A stretch of DNA of 64,000 nucleotides from Labyrinthula sp. Ha. Its lineage: Eukaryota > Sar > Bigyra > Labyrinthulida > Labyrinthulaceae. The notes under the pieces are model-generated. The model searched no databases and was not told the origin of the DNA. It saw only the letters and a program-made list of their open reading frames with translations. Of the stretch, positions 34,263 to 48,700 are shown one piece after another. The position numbers were made by a program, and so were the translations under genes. Within the stretch, counting starts at the first letter, position 1, and every line of letters begins with the position of its first letter. The stretch spans positions 62,001-126,000 of the forward strand of contig JAALGZ010000002.1 in NCBI GenBank assembly GCA_015227615.1, given 5' to 3'.

Positions 34263-37200
34263 CCCCTTTTTAATTTTGATATTTCTCCGTAGGTTATGAA
34301 GATTTACCGAGTTATTGTAATTTGAAAATGTGATCGTATGAGTTGGTTTCTGTTTTGAAGGCTAAACTGCCGGTTTGACGAACTTTGTAAATCTGTGCTA
34401 GGTTCTGTAATGTAAAAGACTATGTTGGATTAGTAGATGTGTTACTTTGGTAAGGGTTGAACATCCCAGCAAGTTTAGGATACTGTTTTGAGGGTCCCTT
34501 TTTTTCTTTCAAAGAGGTTTTTTTGGCAATTTTTTTGTAAGAGTTTTTAACCAATGTTTCAAAACAGTTTATGGAATCTTGGCTTGTTTGCATTGGCTGG
34601 TTCGAAGTTGAATTTCTGACGTATTCCTTATATCAAGTTAATGCTACCTTTGCTTGTATATAAAGTTCAAAAACTCTTGTACGAGAAGTTTAAATTATTC
34701 CCTTAGATGAGTAAAAACAAGCTTTAATTTAGTTCTAGGCTAGATGTGGTAAAATTCATAGCTTATGATTATCACAAAATTAAATATTTTTGGTTACTTA
34801 AAAAAAGTACACATTGAGATCAAAATCTACAGCAGATATTAGTGCTTCTGGTATACCCGAATTTTTACATATATTAACCACCTTATTAAGCCATTTGTAC
34901 TAACTAATCATTCATTCGAGTACTATGCTATCAATAATTAATACAGAAAGTTCGATACAAGTTTTGGATTTTATTCTTGGCACATACTCGTACGAATCAT
35001 GTTTATTTATAGTTTCTGATGGAACCAATGCTAAAAATACTCTTGTCCTTTGAAGCTCAGGAAAATTACCTTTTCAGCTTTAGCAAAACCAGCAAATAGC
35101 TAAATAAGAAAAAAATGAAAACTGAAACCTATAATTAATGAGTTTTTTAAGACCTCTTGTGAAGCTCATGTTCTAGCTGGTACAGATGAAATTAACGGCA
35201 TTCATGTCATATGGAAGCATATTGCGTTCCCTTGTTCTTTTATACACTGAATCATTCGAAATCAACAATTTCAAATTATGCTTGGGTTTTAACATTTTGT
35301 CATTAGCCAGCAGAAACTCTGCTAAATTTAGCTCTAGTAGGGGGAATGATAGCTTAATGTTATCTAAATGGATACTTTCCTTATATTTTATTAAGATATC
35401 ATATATTGCTAATTTCACAACTAAGTTTGAAAAACAAAATTGTTTATGTTTCTGCCAGTTAGTGCTTGTCCACACATCGGTGTAAGTTCTTAATCTACCG
35501 TGTACATGGATATTGCTCCCCCTTCAGAGTGAGCGCTGTATGCTCTACCTCTCAGATAAAGTTATACCTAATTAAACAAGAAGCTAACAAAATCTCTGCG
35601 AGATTCCTAACCTCTTCTATTATTAAACTCTTATATTTGTACAAGAGAAAATTAGATCTCTATTGGTGCAAATAGTTTTTAAAAATGCATTGCTACCTCG
35701 GGTTACTCTCCCATTGCACATAACTTTCTTAGTTTCCATACTATTAACTATTAAATTTCAACTAAACAGAAAAAAACTCATTGGTTTATGCTCTAGTTAT
35801 ACTTTCCTATCCAAGCAAAATGCTTCGATAGCTACACAGTATTGTCTCTGTGTACCTTGCTTTTGTTAAGTCAAAACTCATTTGTCATAAGTCGATACAC
35901 ATTTTTACATATTGATAGCTTTTCCATATATCTTACACTTGTAGTGTTCACATTTACAGTTTATCTGCTCAAAATGAACTAAAGAACAGTTGGATACTCG
36001 AAAGTGAGGTGAGGGTACTAACAAGAATTTTAGCCAATGAACTGATCTTATTCAATCTTTTCAGTGACCAACAAGTTAATCTGACTACGTATTACTCAGA
36101 AGAAACCTAAAAAAGAGGCAACAAGTTCTTAGAGCTTTATTATTAAAATTAAAATATCTCAAATGATTCTAAGTCTCTTTACTCGTATTGAGTCACTCTT
36201 ATATCATTGTATAGATTGCTGCTAGCTTTATTCTTTTGTTGTTATGTTTTCTGGATAAAATGTCGCGAGAAAGGTTATACTTCTTGGTTCCCCAAATATC
36301 TATCTACTATTATTACTATGCCATTGGATGCTGTTATGATAATTGATAACCGAGTAATATTCACAGCTAGTTCTGAATTCCTCCTAACTATTCTTATTTG
36401 GTATTGGTAATCAGAACAAGGCCAGAGTGACTTGATAAGCTTCAGAATTAATGAGCATTCTTTCGTAATAAGAAGCAAAATACGAAACATTTGATTATTG
36501 ATGAGTATTAACAAAATGCATTTTTATATGGAATACACGATTTCAGCCCATGAACAAAATTATCCAATATCTTATCAGTTCGTATACCTATATAACAATT
36601 TTTTCGTACAAGAAATATGCTTTATCTTTTCTACACTCTGAAAACTTGATAAGGCTTTCAGGAACTTCAAAGATTAAAGTGGCAAAAAACTGTTAAGATT
36701 GACGTGCATACAATATGGAAGTTTTATCCGCTAATTAAGGTCGGGAAAAGTTTAAACGCCATTAAATCAATCCACAGGCAGTGCTAATACAGGTGAAAAA
36801 CAGATAGTTAAAAATCTAAAAATAAATTTCTTTCCCTAGGCTCTATTGGTTCTCTGCTTTATGGTAGTTGAAAAATATTTATTATCACCTTTTATTTCTT
36901 ATGTTGTTGCTGTCGTGTGCTCTTATCTTAGTACTGCATCGTATAACTGGTTCAGACATCACTTCACAAAATAATAGTTCTTGAAATTACCCTGCGCTAG
37001 AGAAAGTTAAGTAAGAAGTGACATATCACCAAATCTAAAAAAGTTAGCTAGCTAGGCTACATGATAACTGGTTTTATCATTCTCTTTTACAAAGAATGGA
37101 ATCTAATAAAAGTTTCTAGTATATATGATTCTCACTATCTTTACGTTAATCTAGCAGAGGTGAAAAAAAAAGTAATTCTTTATTACATTACATGGTGATA

Positions 37201-40200
37201 TAACTCAGAATCAGAGACATCAGAATGGATAAAATTATTAACCTGTAATGACTCATAGTTAGCGTTTTAATCTAATATCGCAATTGCTATTGTTTTAACT
37301 CATTAGTTGCTGTGTTTAAATTGTACCGCAGCATAGTTTAATACAGTAAAGCTCGCTTTATATCTATTAAATGATTAACAATATCAGCATACGTAGGTTT
37401 CAAGAAAAAATTCTCATTAAAAAGTGTTAATTGAGCATATAATAGACATAGCAACCCTCATGCTGAGGCTACCTTGAGTAAGAAAATTTTTACAAAAAAA
37501 ATTCTTATAACTATACTTAAAACTTTCTAGTCCAATTTGACAGATATTTTCGATATAGATTTCAAGTAATCAGGGATTCAAGATATACTTTTCTTAAATG
37601 TTGGAACTGTTTTTCTATTCACAATCGTTTTTAAGGCTCCACGAACACCAGAATATTCAACAAGAATACATTGTCTCATTTATATAACTCAATATTTTAG
37701 GTTCTTCACAGTTTTGTTCCTTTTGTAGTTGAATAACAACGGTTCTTCAACTTAGTTTTCTCAGCAAAATTTTACTTTTTACTGAAAGATAGAAATTTAA
37801 GCAATCAGAATACGTAATTTAGTAACATTTGGAAGAACTAACTATCAATGCATTACACACAAAGAAAAATGAAATTAACTTAGGCTGCTGAAAAGCATTT
37901 CATGATGAGAATAGTTTAAGATATCAAAACAAACCTGTCCAATATAAAAGTCCCATGTCTGAAATATGTAAGCTATATATATTAATAAGTTAGCTTTAAA
38001 GTGTTTGAGAAAAATTAACGTTACAGAGCTTAGTGTGATAGCCCAACTCATCGTTAGGACTACCCATTGTCAATACCGAGTTCCTGTCCTAATGCAAAGT
38101 ACATCCTCGAGGGTTTATATCCTAGCGAGCCAGTTTCAGATCAAAGCTCTGAAATAACTAATTCTCGCCCGCCACATAATTCTGAAGATTAAAATCTTAG
38201 AATTAGACTATCTCAGATCAAACTAAAGAGATTATATGAGTGCCAAAAAATAAATCAAAGCAGCATGAAGCACAACACCACAGGAAAATTCAATGTCAAA
38301 TTCCTCTAGAACTAGCAGAGTGGGTTGAGAATCTATCTTAGATGTAAACTCACTTCTTAAATATACGAAAAGAAATATAAAATCTTATTTAAAAAATACA
38401 AGAAATAATTATAAGAAATAGTACTAAACATATCCCATTTGCAAGAGTATATTCATTTCAGATCAATACCAAATTGGCCCTAAGATTTATATAGGCAGTG
38501 GTTAAAGGGTGTGTAAAACCCATCAAAGCAAACGCCGCCCATGGTATCCAAATATAAAATATAGTAAATAAACATGGTTTAAAGCTAAACAACAGCAAAA
38601 CCACCATCTTATCAAAATATTTTAAGCAAAGAAGGGAACAATAATTGAAGAGTTAAATCAAGTTTTTCACCCTTCCACTCCCCCAAATAGGAGAACCCCA
38701 TTTTCAGTATCTGAAACACCTCTTCTTCGTTCAAATGTAGTTGACGAGGAAGTGAATATACAAAGCAAACCGAGTATGATGCCAAGAACCGGGTTCAGCA
38801 ATCTAGGAAAGGACTTTACCTCGCAGTTTGATATATATATATATGATTTAACTCGAAAGTTGATAGAGCAATTGCCAATGTGGTTTCATAGGTTTGAGGG
38901 TATATCCATGTTTTTTTTGAGTTAAGGTTCTAAAAAATGTTGAATAGAAATATGTTACCAATGGAGTCAATGTGTTATGTCATATCAAACTTATAAAATC
39001 GGAGATGGTTCATGGTGGTGATAATATAACCAGGAAAGAGCGTCTTACTAATGATTATATAACGTGGCTAAAATTAGTACCAATGATTAAGCAATGTAGA
39101 TATATTAAAGTGATCTTAAGGCAGAATGGTTTATCCATACCAACAAGAAAACCACAGAGTATTGTAACAAGATGCTTTTTGGAGTATTGGAATAAGAAAG
39201 AAATCTGGCCATCTTACTGAAAAAATGTATCATATTTTCTCATCACATATGCGTGGATACAATTCATATAATCTAGTTAGTAGGGCATTTTTCATACAAT
39301 ATCTGAGATGTATAAATACTTATAACCTTTTTCATTGAATACTTAGCGAGGCGTTCATATTTTTTACAAACGATAGGCGATTAAATGTTGAAGGATCTCC
39401 TCTATAATATAATATACAGAATATTTTTTTACAAGAATTCTACCATTGCTATTCTATTCTCTCAAGTTAACAAATATGACTGATTGCATTATTATACTGC
39501 ATACATTAAAAAATTTCCTCTGTCGGTGAGAGTTCAGTTTATAGCTCCCAATATCATTCATTATCTTATTGCTGACTATGCTCTTGACCATCTACGCTTC
39601 TTCATAAAATATTGGTTAGCTTGTTTGAAATAATTTGTTGAACCTCATTCGTTTATTTACATATGTTTATGGTACCTTTACTGAAGACATTGCAAGTGAA
39701 AATCGTGCTTCTTGCTTTTACTCCCATATGTTTTGTTATTGGGTTATCTGAGTGAAATCGTTTTTTAAGGACAATGACCAGAGCGCTAAGAAGAGAGCAA
39801 ATGGTAATAAAAATGAAATTGCTATAATACTATAGTGATTCCGAGTATCCCTTTGAAGATGATTTGTATGTGACGTTAATCTATTTGAGGGGACAATTCA
39901 CCTTCTTCGGTAGAGATTTTTTAGAGAGTTTGCAAAATATGACAAAATTCGTGGCTATTGTTAGCTCAAGTATTAGACATCTGCATCCAGGATCATTTAC
40001 AAGAATTCATGTAGAATGAAAGATCATGAACTAGGTTCACATTGTAGTTTTACATGAACTCTAGGATTTAATTATTTATCACTAGGTGACAGTTACAGAG
40101 TAAAATTTTGCTGAAAACTACTCAACCCGTAAATATAATAGCTAACTGTTTTTTTGTACTTTTTGAATGTTTATTTCATAGTAGAGGATCATGTTTCATG

Positions 40201-43200
40201 ATGTATAGCAGTCGTAGACCAAGGGATCAACACTTGATAAATCTCTATTTAAAAAGATCAAACATATTCGTGGGAAATGAGAGGACTTTAAATGGATATC
40301 TTCAGAGTATATTGAAACCATTATAAGAAACTATAAGTTCTACATTGAAGAATGTAAGCAATTCTCTAGATTTTAATTGTACTCAACAGAGGCGAGTTAA
40401 AGAGATTTCTTATTCATCGCTATGTTGGTAGTTCCAAGAAGCATCATACCATCTTAAAAGTCTCTCCAAAAAATATTTTGAAAGAAAATTCCGAAGTTTT
40501 TACTCTATTTAGTTCTTGTGATTTCTTAATGAAAACAGCGAGTATGAAATCTTTGTTATGCGTCCTCGTGAGTTACTTGCACTGTGTACTACAGAATAAT
40601 GAGATCTGGTATTTGATTGTAAGACTAAAACATTATAACTATAGCTTTAAGTTTATAACTATCTATCTAACCCCAAAAATTGTTTTGTGAATTGAACATT
40701 TTTTAATTTGGTGCAAGTGATAAAAGATCTAAATAAGGGCTGGGTTAGGTTTTACAGAAGCTGGTAACGCTACATGTTTAGGGATATTGTGGTTATTTCT
40801 TATTTGATTCTGTATTTCTATATTTGAAAACTGTGAATAGCATACGTATGAAGAGGTGTGCAAGAAAAGTATTGTATTGTGTTGTTCCTAAGTTTAGTAT
40901 CTTTTATCCTGACAATTTCCTTCTGAAAATTATGTTGCTACATGTGTCATGAAACGTCGTTGTTCGTTTTAAAATCTACGATATAATTTTAACATCTATG
41001 GATAAATTTTAAGATTGTTATGTTATTAGAAAATTTTTGTGTATATGAAAATAGGTATCTTACATTGATTCTCAAAATCTGCAGATATTGTTTCAGATGA
41101 GTTATAGAACTATGTTACTTAAGATATTGAAGAATTGAAAAGATTTTATATATCTATTTCAGGAAGTAAATAATGTTTACAGTATCTAAGATATATCCTC
41201 CACTTAACTACATATTAAATTTATTTTATATTCTCGGTCTAAACAGATTCTTGAGCTTAATCAAGTGATTTAATTCTCTTTCTAGACTACCAAAATGCGA
41301 AGTTGTTTTTCGTTCTCGTAGAATCCAACCTATCTTACATTATCTTCAGATAGTGGCTGTTTAACTAGAGCCTTGGTGAATAAAAAAATTCTCTCTTGTT
41401 CATTTAAAACAGTTACTTACCTTCTGATATAATGATTTCGTTTGTATTACCAGTTGAAACCATGATTCTATCCCATACAGATCAGGTGTTTTCTATAGCT
41501 TAGACTACAATGCAAAATTTTCAATCTACTTTACTACTCTATGTTCTATTGATAAGGTATGAGTTCAAACATAATTCCTTCTATGTATTTATTTTCACTT
41601 ATGTTTTTTTTTGTCATATTTTTATACTTGTTTTAGTAGGCATCAACATTTCATTATCCATTTTCCATCCCATGCCTTTGGTTTTGCAGATTATAAATTC
41701 TTGAAAGTTCCGGTTTCTACTATCCAAAAGTAACAATTAATTAGGAAGAAGAGTTAAAAATCATACAGGAATTTTTCTTCATCTTGTTGATATATATTAA
41801 ATATTTCAATTTGTTTGCAATTACAATTAATCCACTTAAATGAAAGTTATATCTATCCTTTCTTATCAAGTTCTTTTTTCATGGCTTATATTTCACCAGA
41901 ATCTTAGATATTAGCACCTGATCCATCTCCAGAAGATTGGTTTTCAAAAATAATATTCCCTTAAGCAAACGTTTCTAATGCTCATGATGATTTGTTGCCT
42001 TTGTTGTTTCTGATTTTGGGCTCTATTTGGTGGCATGAGACTTTTTTCTGCTGCTATTGCTTCTGTTTCTCAGTTATTCTCATAGCAACCCTTAATCTAC
42101 TTTGGCTGACAAAATATAAATTCTAGCTGTATATTCCAGATCTGCGTTGCTTCTTTTTTCCGTAACATGTTACAAGAAGTTTAGGTTTTACCTTAAGTAA
42201 TCAGCATTCAGCTTATATAATGGAACTATCCTACTCTTATCAACAGCGTTATTCTATGGAGGGATAAATAGTACACTAGAAGAGGAAGGAGTCTAACTTT
42301 TTTCATGTTAGAAAGTTTGGCTATATGTACAGCAAGATATATTTTCTAGAAACTAAATCCTGGAGATGTAGTTGATAGCATTGTTTCTTGTATGAGGTTT
42401 ACTAATTCTGTCATAATGATTGTATCTTTTTTTTAACATTCCTAGTTCTTTATAATTGTTTCTTGAATACATGGTTCATTCCTTCTACTAGGTACATATT
42501 ATTTGTTATACCTTCTTATTTTATTGAGAAATTTTTTGGTAACATTTTAAAAGAATTGCAGTTGCTCTCTTCCTGAGAGTTATGAGGCTGGTGGTGTCCA
42601 TATACTTCGCCTGTACCACATACTGTTTGAATCTTATGTTTTTCTCGTCAGTCAAGTCTAATTATTACAGGTTAAGAAGAAATTGTAGTAAGGATACCAA
42701 TGCTAAAATATTGATTCTTAGGTGTCATTTGATAGAGTTAGTCTTGAAAGAGTCACGGTAATATTCCAAAGTATTTTGTGCTTACTGAGTCTTTCTCAAT
42801 GCATCTGCTACTCAGATACTACTGGCAGTAATAATATTTCAAAATACTTCAATAAAACATGATATTTTCCGCATATTGTTATAAATAATAAATATTGTGT
42901 GAAATTTCCTGAAAATTTTCTTTAAATCTAATCCTGCTGTATATAGAAGAACTTGTACCTAACTATATCAAAGGGTCACTACACCTGAAATATTATTTGA
43001 AAGATTTTACTACTCTTATTAGAGCACTAATTTCATAAAACTAGGCCTCTGCTAACCTTCCCGGAAAGAAAATAAGGAATATCATTGGTACAGTATGATC
43101 AGTCCTATTCATAGAGATATGAATTTAGCTGCTAACATGTCAAATATCAAGACAAATATTTGTTTCAAGATGAAAAATTAATGTTGAAGTCTAATATAAT

Positions 43201-45128
43201 CAATATGTAGTATTAAAAAATTAAAAATCAAAGGCTAGCATCCAAAAAGTTAAGAAAGAGACTAAAAGAAGTGACATCACCTATTGCGGCATAATATGAT
43301 AACAGGCAAGAATAGTCGGATATTGTCATACCAGGGAGCACCCCTATCTCGAAAAGTTTTCTGTCTCATGGTACATGAAGGTAGTTTGAAAGATTCATTC
43401 TTGCCTACTCTTGATTAGTATTAGATTTAATCTGAGAAAATTTAACCACTTTGCCAGCTATACTTTAGTTTTTCTGACGTGTCAATCATACACAACACAA
43501 GATTTCCGCTTACAACGTTGCGGATAATTTCATTAAGGATTAGCTCAGTAATCATCCATTTCTCATTTCTTTTCTTCTCTTCGAGTTGAGTTCCAGTCCA
43601 GTTTCATGTTGATATATTCAAGCTGTTAGATGATAGAAGTGACACGAATTTTGTGTTATAAAACAAGTGTTTCCCCTGAAAAGATTAATAGCCAAATTTT
43701 CTTAACTCTAAGGCAGGTATTACATCTTTTAAATATTTTGCCTGAATATATTACTATTATATATTAAAATGAGCATAGTAGGTGGTATTTACAGTTCTTG
43801 TATAGCGTTCTGGATATGTTTACATATCTTTACATACATTCTCCAGCTATGACCTTAGGTTTTTTTTGTCTGCAAATTTCTTATAATCTTTTAACTAGAA
43901 TCTCAGGTGTATTACGTCTGATGAAAAAAAATCCAAATTAAATCATACAAAAGCAAATAGAAAGATTCCTGCTACTCCAGAAGGGCCACCCTGAGGTTTG
44001 GATTACCACTTATACTCGCGCGGATGATTTACTAAGAGATCTCTATTTTGTATGCAAGTTCTCCTCTATATCAGTAGATGACAGGTATAATCAGGGCTCT
44101 TTTAACAGTGGCTGGAATTTCTTATTGACTAGCTTTATCACATATTTACAGGCAAACTGTAGAGTGATGGCGGAGTGTGATTTCTTATGACACGTTTTCA
44201 CTTTCTCGCTATGGATAAAGAGGAATTCACCATTGGATACAGGCTCTTTAATTTTACTCTTCAGTTTGGCTTTTTGGAGAGGTTGTTGATGATGCTAAAG
44301 AAGTTAGTTCGAAATTGGGTCGATCTTATAAGGACTCCGTTTTTATCACCCCATTTTCCTGATGTTTTAATTATCATAACATTTTTACAGCAACTTGCTT
44401 TTTTTTCGTAATTGATGACAACATAATGATGTCTTTTTCTCTTATGTTTTTATATACCCTTGCTTCCAATATGTTCATTTATTGTTAGCATGACAGGTCA
44501 TTGCAACCATGTTGCTCGTATTTTCCGGCAAAAACTATATCAAATCAAAAGTTTATTGTCTTTTTCTTTATGTTGAATGCATTTTCATCACAGTTGTTAC
44601 CTAATTTCTATAATGTAATTTCTGATTTCTTGGTTTATTATTAATATCTCGACCTCCTTACTGTAATTGTTATCAAAATTGGATTTTTTACTAGTACATA
44701 CACTTCATATCTAGTGATTCAAGTATAATCAATTGATGCTGTGAGATTTCTTCACCATCTTCTTTCTCTTCAATTAGAAAAATATTCTGCATATATTCAT
44801 TTCTATTGTAGTAGATGATTTCCAACCACATGTTTTACTTTTCAAGTGTCGTGTATCTCAGTCCCATAAAGTATTGCATGTGTTCGTTTCTTTAAAAATT
44901 TGGTGCAATTTTATGTCTTTTGTGCAGATTTTTTATGACCGCTTACTCCTTCATCAACTGATGTAGAGTTGAATAAATCCATAGACTTTATTGCATGTTC
45001 CTAAGCCGGTTAGTAAGCGATCTATGAGCCTGGAATTTATCTATGAGAACTAAGCAAATATGGCTAAAGCTGTTTAAGGTTTAAACACTTCTGCTAGTTG
45101 TTATATTTTTCTCGTAGCAAACTGACTG
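34263..45128. other. 10.9-kb gene desert
   Basis: The longest gene-free stretch. No intact gene, tRNA or retroelement recognised. ORFs of 60-100 codons (35186-35485 with an overlapping antisense frame, 38972-39220, 40108-40326, 44187-44411) have no motifs. A short TA run is at about 38831-38843. Confidence 0.55.
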
Positions 45129-45222
45129 CAAAATTGTAATTACTCAGTATTTATTTGGTAAGTGTTACCTTCTTGGTCATCTTAGCCTTCACTATATATT
45201 TTAAGTCAATGCAGTGGATCTA
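45129..45222 (+). repeat. Left copy of ~100-bp tandem duplication flanking the copia element
   Basis: This 94-bp block (CAAAATTGTAATTACTCAG to GTGGATCTA) recurs at 50270-50363 with one difference (A/G). Its last five bases, ATCTA, are the left target-site duplication. Confidence 0.9.
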
Positions 45223-45374
45223 TGTTGCTATATGTTGAGTGTTGTGTTGAGAATAAAGTACTAAAAGTGAAGGTAGCTAAAATAGTACCGAAGGAGTTAG
45301 TTTGGTTTTATTGAGGTGTGTATCACCATAATTAATTATTAAGTGAATACAATATAAAACAACTTGCGCCAATA
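45223..45374 (+). repeat. 5' LTR of the copia element
   Basis: 152 bp, TGTTGCTATATG...CTTGCGCCAATA. Contains an AATACAATATAAAACAA stretch near its end that could hold the TATA-like promoter. Confidence 0.92.
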
Positions 45375-45385
45375 GGTTAAGAGCC
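45375..45385 (+). promoter_or_regulatory. Primer-binding site complementary to a tRNA-Lys(CUU) anticodon arm
   Basis: GGTTAAGAGCC directly follows the LTR. Its complement, GGCTCTTAACC, is a 7-nt anticodon loop CUCUUAA with U33, anticodon CUU and A37, flanked by GG/CC stem pairs. There is no TGG for pairing to a 3' CCA end. This fits priming by an internal tRNA fragment, as known for Drosophila copia and Ty5, which use initiator tRNA. Confidence 0.6.
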
Positions 45386-45770
45386 TAAAAGCCTCTAACT
45401 GACGATCCAACATCGAGATAAATCAGGTTCTAAGAGTGTCTGGAAGTAAGGGACGATAACTCGAGAGAAGAATTTTTATCCACAAATCACTCAAACATTA
45501 AATAACTTCTTTGACCTGTATCATACGTATTCAAAGAGATAGGTAAATAAACTTGTTGTCATATTTCTCTTTTTGGTATTGTTTACGCAATATTAACACT
45601 TTTTATTTGATAACTTTGGTAACGTTTGCGTTTCGTGTAAGAAAGTTGTTGGTGACAGTTACCCAACATACGTTTCAAAGTTTTACTCCCGGGTACCCTA
45701 CGATATAAAACGAGTACCAAACAAACCTAAATACATAAATAAAAGGACAAAAGACAATAAGAAGAGAACA

Positions 45771-48700
45771 ATGAACTACGAAAAACAGGCCAATCAGTTA
45801 CCCAAACTTGGAACCCAACGTGTTATCTTCAGAGACTGGCAAGAATCACTTCTGGCTTATCTTGGAAAGAAACATTTATCCATGTATATTAACTACAATG
45901 TACATCCTCCTCAATTAGTTGAAAAAGATACTAAACATTCAGAAGTAGCCAAAGATATGATTCAAACAGCCAAAGGTTCCAACCCATTTAATATTTCAGA
46001 CATCCAACATTTTACGAAAACTTCCAATGAAACCCCATTTGACTTATTCAAAATATCCATGAGAGCACACGTTTATTAAATCAATGACGATGTTGTAGCT
46101 TGTTATGAAGATGAAGAACATTTTTATGAAGCTAAACTTCAATATGCAAGTGATATCAGTGCTGTTAAACACATACTTTGGATGACCATGATCGTCGAAC
46201 TTGTTCACTATGTTGACAACACTGAATCTTTGTTCCAATGTTATACAGCTATTAAGTTTCACTATGAGAAGGACAAACAAACTTCAAAACTCTCTGCAAA
46301 AATACGACTCCAAAAAATTCAATATAGAGACTTGAACTCTTATATTAATATATTCAGAAAAAGATTTGCAGAATACAAACTCCATGGAGGAACTGACAGC
46401 AGGCAAATTGTAGAAACTTTCATGTTAAATCTTCCAGACAATAAATATCATCTTCATAAAACCATCTGCAATACAGAGACACTGAACGATACAATATTTT
46501 ACTTTCTAAAAGTATCAGCAAATATGAGTCTGCGATGTCCAGAACAAACATTACCAAAAACGAAACCAATAAGCATCAACAAGACAGAAGTAACGAGATC
46601 AAAAACTTTCCAACCAAAGAAACGCTGCATGAAATGTGGAGTGTTTGGACACAAACTCGATGCTTGTCCAAATGAAGCCTTTGTTTGTTGGAAGTGTGGG
46701 AGTCACGATCACAAATGGAAAACTTGTTCTGTTCAAGTCATCCGCGTTAACAAGATAAACATTTTTCAAGAAGAAGAAGAGGAAGAATCTTGTCAACAAC
46801 ATGATATTGAAGACTCAAACTTCAACCCATTTTTCACTCCATCCGATGATGAAGATGAAACAACTCCATCTCACTTGAACTTCAATATTCTAAGAATGAA
46901 AATAAATATTCAAAATAATACAATTGAGAACCAGACATGCAACTGCAGATTCAAAAACCAGTGTATCAAGGTACTACTGGACTCTGGAGCGACACGTCAT
47001 GTTACTGGTGACAAACATCTTTTGCGTAATACATCCCCTGAAACTCAAGTATCTTTATCTGGAGCTTTAGACCAAGTTAACTTTGACACAATGAAAGGAG
47101 ACATCTACATTCTTCTACCCAATAATACTGTTCTACAACTAAAGGATGTAGTCTATGTTCCAATGCTAAAAGAAAAGCAAACCATCATTAGTGAGTCAAT
47201 GTTAGTTGACGATGGTTACGCTTTTCACAAGTATCAACAAAAGAGCACACTTACAAAAAACGGCTACACTGTATCAACCTTTGAGAGACAGAATGGACAT
47301 TTCTTTCTGCATGGAACAAACAATCCGGAAAATAACATTGGAATACTTCAGTTGAATATTTCAGCTACAGATCTTATGCACTATAGACTTGGTCATATCA
47401 ACGATAAATACATACTGTCCACTGGATTCAAACCAATGACACAGTCGTACTGTATTGGATGTTCAGCAGGAAAGTTAGTCCAGAAAAACAAAGGTAAAAC
47501 GGTGAATTACGACACCTCTAAACTCTGGAAAGCAACTTACCCTTGGGAAAAGATTCACCTTGATACGATTGGAAAACTTCCTTCATCCATCAACAACTTC
47601 AAATATATCTGTCTCATTGTTTGTAATTACTCTGGTTATCTTACACCTATCATTGTCAAAAATAAATCAAATATATCTGGATTAGTGAAGAAATTTATTA
47701 AGAGTGTAAGAAAACTTCATAATAAACGTGTTAAATATATCTTCAGTGACAGAGGTACCGAGTTTACAAAGTTGAATGAATATTGTTTCAAGAAAAATAT
47801 AATAAGAGAATATTAAAATGAATATTTTCCTTCAGAAAATGGGAAAATAGAACGCCAAAACCGCACATTTCTAGAAATGATGAGAGCCTTCTTGATCCAA
47901 GCAAATATCTCAGAAAAATATTGGTGCTACTGTGCAAACCATAGCTGCAATATTATCAACTCCATTACTAGAAAAAACGGCACGTCTTCATATAAACTTG
48001 TATTCAACAAAGATCCTAAACTCGAAGAGTTGAAGTTATTTGGAGCAAGAGGCTATGCACTTTCATCTAAAAAGAAAAAGTTTCAAACCACAATACCTAT
48101 TATATATCTTGGTCAAGATAACGAATCCAAAGCAAACATATGCATAAACTGTAAAAACGGGAAGATAGTGCGCGTAAGAACAACCAAGTTGGACGAAGTG
48201 GGAACCATTAACTCAGCATATGGAAAGTTCATTCATCAAACTTCGAGATATTCATCAACTTCAAATACTTCAAAGATAGAAAAAGTGGTCCAACATATTA
48301 CAAAAAATATACTTCAAATACAAGAAAACCGCGAAGAAACAGCAGAATTATCTGACGACGACCATTCTAAGGAACAAGGGAAGGAAACTGAGTCCGTCAC
48401 ACCCCTATCTGAAGACACTGCAGCCCCTAAAATGTTCAAAACATCTAATAATACCTTAGGAAGCTTCGATATATCACAGGAGAACATTATCAGTGGCCAG
48501 AGACGTCACATGAAGGTTCATGTTTTAAATTCTTCATTATCTGCAAATATTGATTTATCGATAATTCCCCCGAGAAATTTTGGGCAGATTAACGTTAGAA
48601 AAGATTCGGAAGCCTGGTATGCCGCTTATACTAAAGAAATCGAATCTTTAGAGACTACCGGTACATTTGCAGTTGTACCACGTCTAGATTCGCGAACTCG

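Noticed and set aside
35173-35485. Overlapping 99-100-codon ORFs on both strands
   Set aside because: No motif in either frame, and nearly coincident sense/antisense openness is common by chance in AT-rich DNA.
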